Source: JAIBCL01 sp031411695 (lineage in GTDB: Bacteria; Verrucomicrobiota; Verrucomicrobiia; Verrucomicrobiales; Verrucomicrobiaceae). Taken from it: a stretch of DNA of 6,701 bases. The notes under the pieces were generated by a model, which saw only the letters and a list, made by a program, of their open reading frames with translations, searched no databases and was not told the DNA's origin. This document shows positions 1-6,475 of the stretch, piece after piece (position 1 is the first letter of the stretch; every line of letters starts with the position of its first letter). The stretch is taken from NCBI GenBank assembly GCA_031411695.1, contig JANOBO010000309.1, positions 1 through 6,701 of the forward strand. Reading direction: 5' to 3'. A program made the translations under genes and the position numbers.

Positions 1-2
1 GG

Positions 3-2150
3 GCGGCGCGCATTTTGATCCTGCTGCCGGAGGCGTTGGTGAACCAATGGTTCGTGGAGCTGCTGCGACGGTTCAATCTCGTGGCGAGCGTGATCGACGA
101 GGAGCGCTGCGCCGACCTCGAGTCGGACGATCCGGAGGGAAATCCGTTTCTTTCCTGCCAGATCGCCCTGACCAGCATCAACTACATCGCTGGTGATGAG
201 GAGCGCACGGAGCAATGCGTGACCGCCGGCTGGGATCTCATCATCGTGGATGAGGCGCATCATCTCGAGTGGAGCCCCGAGTCTGCCAGCGCGGCCTACG
301 AACTGGTCGAGACGCTGGGTGCGGAGTCGAGCGGCCTGCTCTTGCTGACGGCCACGCCGCAGCAGCTCGGGCCCGAGGGACACTTCGCGCGGCTCCGGCT
401 GCTCGATCCCGAGCGTTACGACAGCCTCGAGAAATTCCAGCAGGAGGCGGAACACTACGCGCAGACCGCATCGGCGGTGGATCGCCTTCTCTCCGGTGAG
501 GAACTCACCACGAGCGATGGCGCGCTCTTTGGCCAGAAGTCAGGGCGCGTGAAAAAGCTGGCGGAAGCCCTGGCGACGGGTGGCGAGGAGACGCGGCAGA
601 AGCTCGTCGCCTGTTTGCTCGATGAATTTGGAACCGGGCGCGTCATGTTCCGCAACACACGCGCCGCGCTGAAAGGATTTCCCGAGCGCAAGGTGCATCT
701 AGTCGCGCTGAACGGCGGTGACGAGCCCGACGCGGCCAAGGTGAAGTGGCTCGCTGCGCTTCTGAAGACGCTCGGCAACGAAAAGGTTCTGCTGATCTGC
801 CGCACGCGTCAGCTCGCCCAGGCCACGCAGGAGCGCCTGCTCCACGAGATCAATGTCAGCTCCGGGCTTTTCCACGAGGACATGACGCTCGTGCAGCGAG
901 ATCGCGCTGCCGTGCATTTCGCAGATGAGGAGGGCGCGCGCATCCTCCTCTGCTCCGAGATCGGCAGCGAGGGACGCAATTTTCAGTTCGCCCATCACCT
1001 CGTGCTCTACGATCTGCCGGACAATCCGGAGCTGCTCGAGCAGCGCATCGGCCGCCTGGACCGCATCGGGCAGACGGCCACCATCGAGATCCATGTGCCG
1101 TATGCCAGCGGCACCGGCGGCGAGATGCTGGCGCGCTGGTATCACGAGGGGCTGAACGCCTTTGAAAAGCATCCGCATGGCGCGATGGAGATCCTCGACC
1201 AGCTCGGCGGTCTCTCCACGCTCTGCGCGGAGTTTGATGAGAAAATGCTCGCCGCGCTGGTCAAGAATACCCGCGCCGCGCTGAAGCAGGTGGCCGCAAA
1301 GCTCGAGAAGGGCCACGATCGCCTGCTTGAAATGACATCGTTCAAGGCGGACAACGCGCAGAAGGTCATCGAGGCCGTGCACGCGCTGGATGACGACCTG
1401 GACTTCGAGGATTTCATCATCCGCCTCATGGACCGCCTCGGCATCGTCGTCGAGGAGCACGGCCACCGCAGCTACGTCTTCCGCCCCGGTGATCTGATGA
1501 CCGACGCCCTCCCTGCCCTGCCGCCCGAGGGCATGTTCGTCACCTTTGACCGCGAGCGCGCGCTCTCACGCGAGAACATCGGCTACTTCACGATCGACCA
1601 CCCCACTGTGCGCGGGGCGATGGATCATGTGCTCGGCGGCGAGCTCGGCAACACTTCCTTCGGCATCTGGAAAGGCTCCGGCTCCGAAGGCATCCTGCTC
1701 GACCTGCATTACGTCGTGGACTGCATCGCGCCCGCCGCACTGCATGTGGACCGCTTTCTCCCATCCATCCCCATCCGCGTCATCATCGATCACGCCATGA
1801 CGGATCACTCGGAGGACGAGGCGGCGCAGACCGCCGGCCTCACCAAGGGAGATCCCTCAAAGCTCCTCGACAACGGCCCCTTCCGCAAAAAGCTGCTGCC
1901 CGCGATGTTGAAGAAGGCGCAAGTGATCGCCAGCGCACGCATGGGCGATCTCGTGACCGCCGCTGTGCTCGATGTGAACACCCGGATGGACGCCGAAATC
2001 GAGCGCCTGGAAGACCTCGCGAGAATCAACAATCACGTCCGGCCGGAGGAAGCCGTCACTCTGCGCCAATCCCAACAGGACATCCTCAAGGCCGTGAACG
2101 GAGCGCAGTTGCGGCTTGATGTGCTGCGGCTGGTTTTGAAAACGAAGTAG
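3..2150 (+). CDS. rapA: RNA polymerase-associated ATPase RapA (HepA), 5' partial
   Basis: RapA is a SWI2/SNF2-family ATPase that binds RNA polymerase and helps recycle it from stalled post-termination complexes in the cytoplasm. The frame is open to the left edge; 715 residues are visible. The TTG at 15 is an internal Leu codon, because the preceding codons (A-A-R-I) continue the conserved strand. Numbering from base 3: motif Ia region LLPEALVNQW near residues 7-16; Walker B D83-E-A-H; motif III T116-A-T-P; the RapA-typical GRVMFRNTR at 212-220; motif V CSEIGSEGRNFQF at 317-329; motif VI QRIGRLDRIGQ at 347-357. Residues from about 360 onward resemble the RapA C-terminal domain, including FDRERALSRENIGYFTIDHP and the end LRLDVLRLVLKTK. 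Missing at the edge are the N-terminal Tudor-like domains and the Walker A lysine, roughly the first 200 residues by comparison with the 968-residue E. coli protein as I remember it. The family call is confident. No frameshift is seen. Confidence 0.95.
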   Translation, partial: AARILILLPEALVNQWFVELLRRFNLVASVIDEERCADLESDDPEGNPFLSCQIALTSINYIAGDEERTEQCVTAGWDLIIVDEAHHLEWSPESASAAYELVETLGAESSGLLLLTATPQQLGPEGHFARLRLLDPERYDSLEKFQQEAEHYAQTASAVDRLLSGEELTTSDGALFGQKSGRVKKLAEALATGGEETRQKLVACLLDEFGTGRVMFRNTRAALKGFPERKVHLVALNGGDEPDAAKVKWLAALLKTLGNEKVLLICRTRQLAQATQERLLHEINVSSGLFHEDMTLVQRDRAAVHFADEEGARILLCSEIGSEGRNFQFAHHLVLYDLPDNPELLEQRIGRLDRIGQTATIEIHVPYASGTGGEMLARWYHEGLNAFEKHPHGAMEILDQLGGLSTLCAEFDEKMLAALVKNTRAALKQVAAKLEKGHDRLLEMTSFKADNAQKVIEAVHALDDDLDFEDFIIRLMDRLGIVVEEHGHRSYVFRPGDLMTDALPALPPEGMFVTFDRERALSRENIGYFTIDHPTVRGAMDHVLGGELGNTSFGIWKGSGSEGILLDLHYVVDCIAPAALHVDRFLPSIPIRVIIDHAMTDHSEDEAAQTAGLTKGDPSKLLDNGPFRKKLLPAMLKKAQVIASARMGDLVTAAVLDVNTRMDAEIERLEDLARINNHVRPEEAVTLRQSQQDILKAVNGAQLRLDVLRLVLKTK

Positions 2151-2171
2151 TTATGGCGATGGGGTCGGAGT

Positions 2172-2453
2172 GTGTTGCCGCGAAATCAACACGGCACAGG
2201 CATCGACATCGCGCTCGGTGCGCTGCCATTTGAGGAGCAGGCTGTGAAACGGGCGCATATGCTCGAGCACATGCCCGGTGTGTCGTTGCGCACCTGCACC
2301 GCTGAGGACCTGGGTGTGATGAAGGCGTTCGCCAGCCGGCCGCTCGACTGGAACGACGTGCGTGGCATCCTCGTGCGCCAGGGAACCAGGAAGCTCGACT
2401 GGCGCCCCGCTCTGCGACACTCCCGCTCACTGAAGGCTGCAGGCCAACAATGA
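2172..2453 (+). pseudogene. Remnant of a nucleotidyltransferase (C-terminal part only)
   Basis: This frame encodes 93 residues if read from GTG 2172. They match the C-terminal half of small nucleotidyltransferases of the AbiEii/MNT-like superfamily, recognised from family knowledge: GIDIALGALPFEE (the strand with the third acidic residue), then TAEDLGVMKAFASRPLDW, DVRGILVRQ and KLDW. The N-terminal portion with the G-S and D-x-D motifs, normally about 80-100 residues, is absent. Only 21 bases separate the rapA stop from this start, and no part of it appears there in any frame, so an activity is unlikely. After K-L-D-W (ending 2402) the frame gives an atypical tail and stops at 2451-2453. The frame one base earlier reads TLPLTE at 2417-2434, closer to the L-x-P-L-x-E expected in relatives, which hints at a frameshift. 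No ribosome binding site precedes the GTG. A short real gene is possible but less likely than a decayed fragment. The original role (toxin, antibiotic or small-molecule transfer, defence) cannot be told. Confidence 0.7.
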
Positions 2454-2508
2454 AACATCAGCAGGGTTCCCATTTGCACCGCGCTCGATCAAGACACAGC
2501 GTCCCCCG

Positions 2509-3345
2509 ATGCACCACCAGCTTCTGTTCGCGATCCTCAGCCTCGGTCCGCTTTGCGCCCAGGAAAACTGGGCCTATCTTGACAACGGTCACATCCGTCT
2601 CGGCGTGAACTTAAGCGCAGGCGCGTGCGTTGGCTGGTTCTCCAAATCAAAGTCCGGCAAGAACCTGCTCAACAGCTACGACGAAGGCCGCTACCTCCAG
2701 CAGAGCTACTACGGCGACCCGGACGGCTCTGACTGGAATGGGAAGCCGTGGCGCTTCAATCCGGTGCAAGGCGGCAGTTGGAAGGGCGTCCCTGCGACCG
2801 TGCTGGAAAACAAGATCGACGCTCACAGCATGCATACCGTCACACGCCCCCGGCACTGGGCCACAGGCGCGCACGTGCCCGATGTGAAGCTGGAGCAATG
2901 GCTCAAGCTTGAGGGCGGCTCGGCAAAGCTGCGCTTCAAGATGACCTACACGGGTGCCGCCACTCACAAACCCACGCATCAGGAACTCCCCGCACTCTTC
3001 GTCCAGCCCGAGTACGACACGCTGGTTTTTTGCGATGCAGCACAGCCTGCCTGGAAAAACGCACCGCTGACAAAGAAGCAGCCGGGCTTTCCGAACGAAT
3101 CTGTGAAGTTCAGCGAGCCATGGTGCGCGTGGGTGGACAAAGACGGGAGCGGCATCGGCATGCTCTTCCCGCACACCACCGAGGCCACCTGCTACCGCTT
3201 TCGCGGCGGCGGCACATCCGACTGCTCCTACATCGCGCCGATCCAGACCTTCGCGCTGAAGCCGGGACTTGTCTTCGAGTACGATGTCCTCATCGCCCTC
3301 GGCACCGCAGATGAGATTCGCGCGGTGTTTGAAAAGCGGAGGTGA
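2509..3345 (+). CDS. Secreted protein of unknown function, probable beta-sandwich
   Basis: I do not recognise a named family. The 278-residue product starts with a signal-peptide-like segment (MHHQLLFAILSLGPLCAQ) with probable cleavage after Ala17 or Gln18. The residues before Cys16 do not form a lipobox, so it is probably soluble in the periplasm or outside. The mature part is rich in Trp, Tyr and Gly with alternating strand-like segments and few helices. Conserved-looking stretches are DNGHIRLGVNLSAGACVGWF just after the signal, then GKNLLNSYDEGRYLQQSYYG, NPVQGGSWKG and LEQWLKLEG. From memory such patterns occur in uncharacterised secreted proteins with a galactose-mutarotase-like or carbohydrate-binding beta-sandwich; this fold is an inference. 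The sulfatase begins 44 bases after the stop on the same strand, suggesting co-transcription and a role in glycan handling. ATG 2509 is chosen because it gives the signal peptide directly; no clear Shine-Dalgarno is seen. Confidence 0.85.
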   Translation: MHHQLLFAILSLGPLCAQENWAYLDNGHIRLGVNLSAGACVGWFSKSKSGKNLLNSYDEGRYLQQSYYGDPDGSDWNGKPWRFNPVQGGSWKGVPATVLENKIDAHSMHTVTRPRHWATGAHVPDVKLEQWLKLEGGSAKLRFKMTYTGAATHKPTHQELPALFVQPEYDTLVFCDAAQPAWKNAPLTKKQPGFPNESVKFSEPWCAWVDKDGSGIGMLFPHTTEATCYRFRGGGTSDCSYIAPIQTFALKPGLVFEYDVLIALGTADEIRAVFEKRR

Positions 3346-3389
3346 TTCGCAGGAAACAACAGCCATGCAGCTTGCGTTGACCGCGCACG

Positions 3390-4928
3390 ATGAAAACATT
3401 CCGCTGTCTCCTGGTTCTGCTCTCGCTCGTACTTCCCTCGTTTGCCGACCTCGCGGGCAGGCGGCCAAACGTGATCTTCATCCTCACCGACGACCAGGGT
3501 TACGGAGATCTCTCCTGCCACGGGAATCCGGTTTTGAAGACGCCGAACCTCGATAAGATGCACAGCGAGAGCCTGCGGTTCACGAATTGGTTCAACAGCC
3601 CCACATGCTCGCCCACCCGCTCCGCCCTGCTCACCGGGCGTCATGAGTTTCGCAATGGAATCACGCACACGATCCTCGAGCGTGAGCGCATGACCTTGAA
3701 GGCCACGACGCTGGCGCAGGTGCTGAAAGGCACGGGCTACACCACGGGCATCTTCGGGAAATGGCATCTCGGTGATGAGGCGGAGTATCAGCCGGATCAG
3801 CGCGGCTTTGACGAGGTTTTCATCCACGGCGCAGGCGGCATCGGCCAGACGTATCCGGGGAGCTGCGGGGATGCGCCCGGAAACAAATACTTCGATCCCG
3901 CCATCCTGCACAACGGCACGTTTGAGAAGACAAAGGGCTACTGCACGGACGTCTTCTTCACGCAGGCCATGAAGTGGCTGGAATCGAAGAAAGGCGGCGG
4001 GCCGTTCTACTGCCACATCGCCACGAACGCGCCGCACGGGCCCTACATCGCGAAGCCCGAGGACAAGGCGCTCTACGAAGGCAAAGGCCTCGCACCGGAC
4101 ACCGAAAGCTTCTTCGGCATGATCCACAACATCGATCAAAACATAGGCAGGCTGATGGCAAAGCTCGATGAGTGGGGCATCGCCGAGAACACACTCGTCG
4201 TCTTCATGAACGACAACGGCGGCACCGCTGGCGTGAAGGTCTTCAACGCAAACATGCACGGCGCCAAAGGCAGTCCGTGGCTCGGCGGCACGCGCGCGAT
4301 CTCATTCTGGCGCTGGCCCGGCACGCTCCAGCCTGCTGATTGCGGCGCGCTCACCGCGCACTTGGATTTTTTTAGAACGCTCTCCGGCCTCGCTGGCGCG
4401 AAGCTCACGCCCCAGCTCGAGGCGCAGTCAGCAGAAGGTCGCAGCCTGCTACCGCTGATGGGAAATCCGGCTGCGCCGTGGGAGGATCGCTTTCTCCTCA
4501 CGCACACTGGTCGCTGGCCAAAAGGTAGTGACCCCGACATGGCCAAGCTGAACAACTGCGCCATCCGCAACACGCAATACACGCTGGTGAGCGAGGGCGC
4601 CGGGCGCGGTGCAAAGGCAAAGGACGCATCCCCGGGACCGACGTGGCAGCTCTTCGATGTCATCGCCGATCCGGCCCAATCCAAAGACATCGCCACGGAC
4701 AAGCCGGAGGTCGTCGCGAAGCTTAGCGCTCAGTACGACGCCTGGTGGTCATCACTCAAAGGCCAATACGACGTGAACGAAAACGCCATCGGCCCGAAGC
4801 TCAATCCCTTCGCCGAACGGTATTGGAAGCAATTCGGCGGCGGCCCGACCGAAGCGGACTACAACCGGATGGATCCCGCAAAAGCGCGGACATTTGAAGG
4901 TGGCAGAGGAAAGGCGGCGAGGAAGTAG
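3390..4928 (+). CDS. Secreted formylglycine-dependent sulfatase (arylsulfatase family)
   Basis: This enzyme should hydrolyse sulfate esters, probably on a glycan, in the periplasm or outside. The 512-residue product has a signal peptide (basic KTFR, then a Leu/Val-rich core) with probable cleavage after SFA at residue 19. The alkaline-phosphatase-like sulfatase fold begins at once with NVIFILTDDQGYGD, whose D34 and D35 are metal ligands. C73 in C-S-P-T-R is the cysteine converted to formylglycine, followed by SALLTGR. The second signature GYTTGIFGKWHLG (116-128) supplies K124 and H126. H216 lies in APHGPY, D275 and N276 in MNDNGG, and H290 and K293 in MHGAKG. All main catalytic and calcium-binding positions are therefore present and the length is normal. 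One oddity is LGG (about 297-299) where many relatives have EGG. No maturation enzyme (FGE or anSME) is in the window. The C-terminus is Gly/Arg/Lys-rich. The substrate and the S1 subfamily cannot be assigned. No Shine-Dalgarno is obvious; the start is set by the signal peptide. Confidence 0.95.
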   Translation: MKTFRCLLVLLSLVLPSFADLAGRRPNVIFILTDDQGYGDLSCHGNPVLKTPNLDKMHSESLRFTNWFNSPTCSPTRSALLTGRHEFRNGITHTILERERMTLKATTLAQVLKGTGYTTGIFGKWHLGDEAEYQPDQRGFDEVFIHGAGGIGQTYPGSCGDAPGNKYFDPAILHNGTFEKTKGYCTDVFFTQAMKWLESKKGGGPFYCHIATNAPHGPYIAKPEDKALYEGKGLAPDTESFFGMIHNIDQNIGRLMAKLDEWGIAENTLVVFMNDNGGTAGVKVFNANMHGAKGSPWLGGTRAISFWRWPGTLQPADCGALTAHLDFFRTLSGLAGAKLTPQLEAQSAEGRSLLPLMGNPAAPWEDRFLLTHTGRWPKGSDPDMAKLNNCAIRNTQYTLVSEGAGRGAKAKDASPGPTWQLFDVIADPAQSKDIATDKPEVVAKLSAQYDAWWSSLKGQYDVNENAIGPKLNPFAERYWKQFGGGPTEADYNRMDPAKARTFEGGRGKAARK

Positions 4929-4935
4929 AAGCCCA

Positions 4936-5010
4936 TCCGGCAAGGGAATCTGCAAAGCCGGACTTCGCATGGAGCGAGAGAGCCAGGCGGAGGCGCACCC
5001 TCCTACGCCT
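4936..5010. repeat. Structured spacer with two inverted repeats (terminator or REP-like element)
   Basis: Two inverted repeats follow the sulfatase stop. The first is a perfect 6-base pair, TCCGGC at 4936-4941 with GCCGGA at 4957-4962, around a 15-base loop. The second pairs AGGCG at 4985-4989 with CGCCT at 5006-5010 and, past a G/A mismatch, AGG at 4991-4993 with CCT at 5002-5004. It is followed by TTAA rather than a long T-run. The second could act as a terminator for the 2509-4928 unit, though it is a weak Rho-independent one. The pair could equally be one copy of a dispersed intergenic repeat; the window contains no second copy. Confidence 0.4.
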
Positions 5011-5050
5011 TAACGCAACTTTCATGTGAGGGATGGAGGCGAGAGAGACT
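4969..5050 (+). repeat. Imperfect short direct repeat ATGGAG(G)CGAGAGAG
   Basis: ATGGAGCGAGAGAG at 4969-4982 recurs with one inserted G as ATGGAGGCGAGAGAG at 5033-5047, 64 bases further on. Both copies lie between the sulfatase and oxidoreductase genes. The second copy includes the ATG at 5033 that would give a 16-residue longer oxidoreductase. The similarity could be chance in a G/A-rich spacer, a trace of repeat expansion, or a paired protein-binding site. Confidence 0.35.
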
Positions 5051-5080
5051 GCACCGAAAACTGGCGTTTGGTCGGGAACC

Positions 5081-6457
5081 ATGAACCGCCGCCATTTCAT
5101 CCAAAAGTCCCTCGCCGCCTCCGCCTACGTTTCCGCACCTGCAATCTTGAGCGCGCGCTCGCCGAACTCGATGTTCCAGATCGCCTCCGTCGGCGTGGGT
5201 GGCATGGGCGGGAACACGATGATGAGCGTGGCGCAGCACGCGAAGGTGCAGATCGTGGCGATGTGCGACGTGGATGCAAAGGCGCTGGAGCGCGCGGCCG
5301 CAGGCCAGGCCTCGCGGCGCAAGGAGTTCGAGGGCAAGGAGGGCGGCGCGCAGTTCAAGGATGCGGCGACGTTTGCAGACTATCGCGAGATGATCGCCAA
5401 GATGGGCGACAAGATTGATGCCGTGACCATCGGCACGCCGGACCACATGCACGCGGCCATCGCCGTGACAGCGTTGCGCGCGAGGAAGCCGGTCTATCTT
5501 CAGAAGCCGCTCACGCATCACCTCAGCGAGGCGCGGGTGCTGAGCGCGGAGGCGAAAAAGGCAGGAGTGACGACGCAGATGGGCACGCAGGGGCACTCCT
5601 CAGTCGAGACCTCGCTGGCCATGGATCTCATCAAGAGCGGCGCGATTGGAAAAATCAAAGAGGTCATCTGTTGGGAGAACAAAGCGGCGAACTGGTGGCC
5701 GAAGGTTTTGGAGCGCAAGGCCGCCGCAGATCCGATTCCTCCGGGGCTGGACTGGGAGCGCTGGCTCGGCGTGGCGCAGCAGGTGCCCTTTCTCGACAAG
5801 GCCTACCATCCCTCCATGTGGCGCTCGTGGACCGACTTCGGTGTCGGCATGATGGGCGACATGGGCTGCCATTATTTCGACGTCGTGTTTGCGTGCCTCG
5901 GCCTCACCGCACCGACCCGCGTGCGCTGTCTCGACGAAGGAAGCAAAGGCGCTCTCTACGCGATGAAGCGCCATCTGGAGTTCGACTTCCCCGGCACCGC
6001 GCTCACCGCTGGCGAAAAGATCAAGATGACCTGGACCGACGGAGGCTATCCGTACGATCCGAAGGTTGTGATCAAGCCCGCCGCACTCACGCGCGACGCA
6101 CCCTCCGGCATTTTCTTCGTCGGTGAAACCGGCGGCATCTTCAAGCCCCACAGCCAGCGCCCGTGGCTAGTGCCGGAAGAAAAGTTCACCGGCTTCACCT
6201 ATCCGAAAACACGGCCCGCAAACCACTACGCGGATTGGGTCGATGCCGCGATGGCCGGCAAGAAGGCCGCCACGGACTTCACCGCGTATGGCTGCCCCGT
6301 CACGGAAGCGGTGCTGCTCGGAGTGCTCGCCGAGCGCAATGCCGGCGGCTGGATCGAGTGGGATGCCGCCGCAGGCAAAGTCACGAACCGTCCCGACCTC
6401 AACGCACAGCTCACGCGGGAGTATCGTGATGGCTGGAAGGTCGAAGGTTTGGGATGA
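5081..6457 (+). CDS. Tat-exported Gfo/Idh/MocA-family oxidoreductase
   Basis: This is a 458-residue NAD(P)-dependent oxidoreductase, probably acting on a sugar or sugar derivative after folded export by the Tat pathway. It begins MNRRHFIQKSLAAS, with the twin arginines at 3-4 in the R-R-x-F-I-x-K pattern, then a short hydrophobic stretch to about Ala25. ATG 5081 is preferred over in-frame ATG 5033 because it places the Tat motif at the N-terminus. The Rossmann fold follows: G38-V-G-G-M-G43 at the dinucleotide loop, VAMCDVD after strand 2, and IGTPDHMHA before Q141-K-P143. The family usually has E-K-P, but Q-K-P with the essential Lys kept is common in exported planctomycete and verrucomicrobial members, from memory. 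The C-terminal domain carries WRSWTDFGVG and GDMGCHYFD, with D260 and H264 as likely active-site residues. The substrate is unknown. Some Gfo/Idh/MocA-fold enzymes with bound NAD are glycosidases (GH109), so a hydrolase role cannot be excluded. It lies 152 bases after the sulfatase and may have its own promoter. Confidence 0.93.
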   Translation: MNRRHFIQKSLAASAYVSAPAILSARSPNSMFQIASVGVGGMGGNTMMSVAQHAKVQIVAMCDVDAKALERAAAGQASRRKEFEGKEGGAQFKDAATFADYREMIAKMGDKIDAVTIGTPDHMHAAIAVTALRARKPVYLQKPLTHHLSEARVLSAEAKKAGVTTQMGTQGHSSVETSLAMDLIKSGAIGKIKEVICWENKAANWWPKVLERKAAADPIPPGLDWERWLGVAQQVPFLDKAYHPSMWRSWTDFGVGMMGDMGCHYFDVVFACLGLTAPTRVRCLDEGSKGALYAMKRHLEFDFPGTALTAGEKIKMTWTDGGYPYDPKVVIKPAALTRDAPSGIFFVGETGGIFKPHSQRPWLVPEEKFTGFTYPKTRPANHYADWVDAAMAGKKAATDFTAYGCPVTEAVLLGVLAERNAGGWIEWDAAAGKVTNRPDLNAQLTREYRDGWKVEGLG

Positions 6458-6475
6458 GCCTGCTCACGCGGGCTC
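6456..6475. terminator. Candidate bidirectional terminator hairpin over convergent stops
   Basis: GAGCCTGC at 6456-6463 pairs with GCGGGCTC at 6468-6475 (eight pairs, one of them T-G wobble) around the four-base loop TCAC. The hairpin overlaps the last bases of the oxidoreductase stop and the Uma2-like stop codon, which lies partly in the loop. Only two T follow on the plus strand, and the minus-strand side is followed by a short A/C run, so a canonical intrinsic terminator is not shown. Its position between convergent genes makes a two-way role plausible. Confidence 0.4.

Noticed and set aside
15..17. TTG at 15 as the true start of the first gene
   Set aside because: The frame stays open to the window edge and the preceding codons fit the conserved RapA strand, so the gene is simply truncated by the window.
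699..1466. A 255-codon minus-strand open frame within rapA
   Set aside because: It is the mirror of RapA helicase motifs V and VI, and its Leu/Ala/Val/Glu/Asp composition is that of an antisense shadow.
2551..2566. Lipoprotein signal around Cys16 of the secreted unknown protein
   Set aside because: The residues before the Cys are G-P-L, which do not fit a lipobox. Ordinary signal peptidase cleavage is more likely.
2647..3468. A 273-codon minus-strand open frame opposite the secreted unknown protein
   Set aside because: The plus-strand frame has a signal peptide and ordered conserved-looking blocks. The antisense translation is Ala/Arg/Val-rich with no domain.
3228..4259. A 343-codon minus-strand open frame opposite the sulfatase
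   Set aside because: It runs antisense to strongly conserved sulfatase motifs, has no recognisable domain, and is expected in GC-rich DNA with G/C at third positions.
5033..5080. ATG 5033 as the oxidoreductase start
   Set aside because: It would put 16 polar residues before the twin-arginine motif and lies in a repeat-like spacer. ATG 5081 gives a standard Tat signal.
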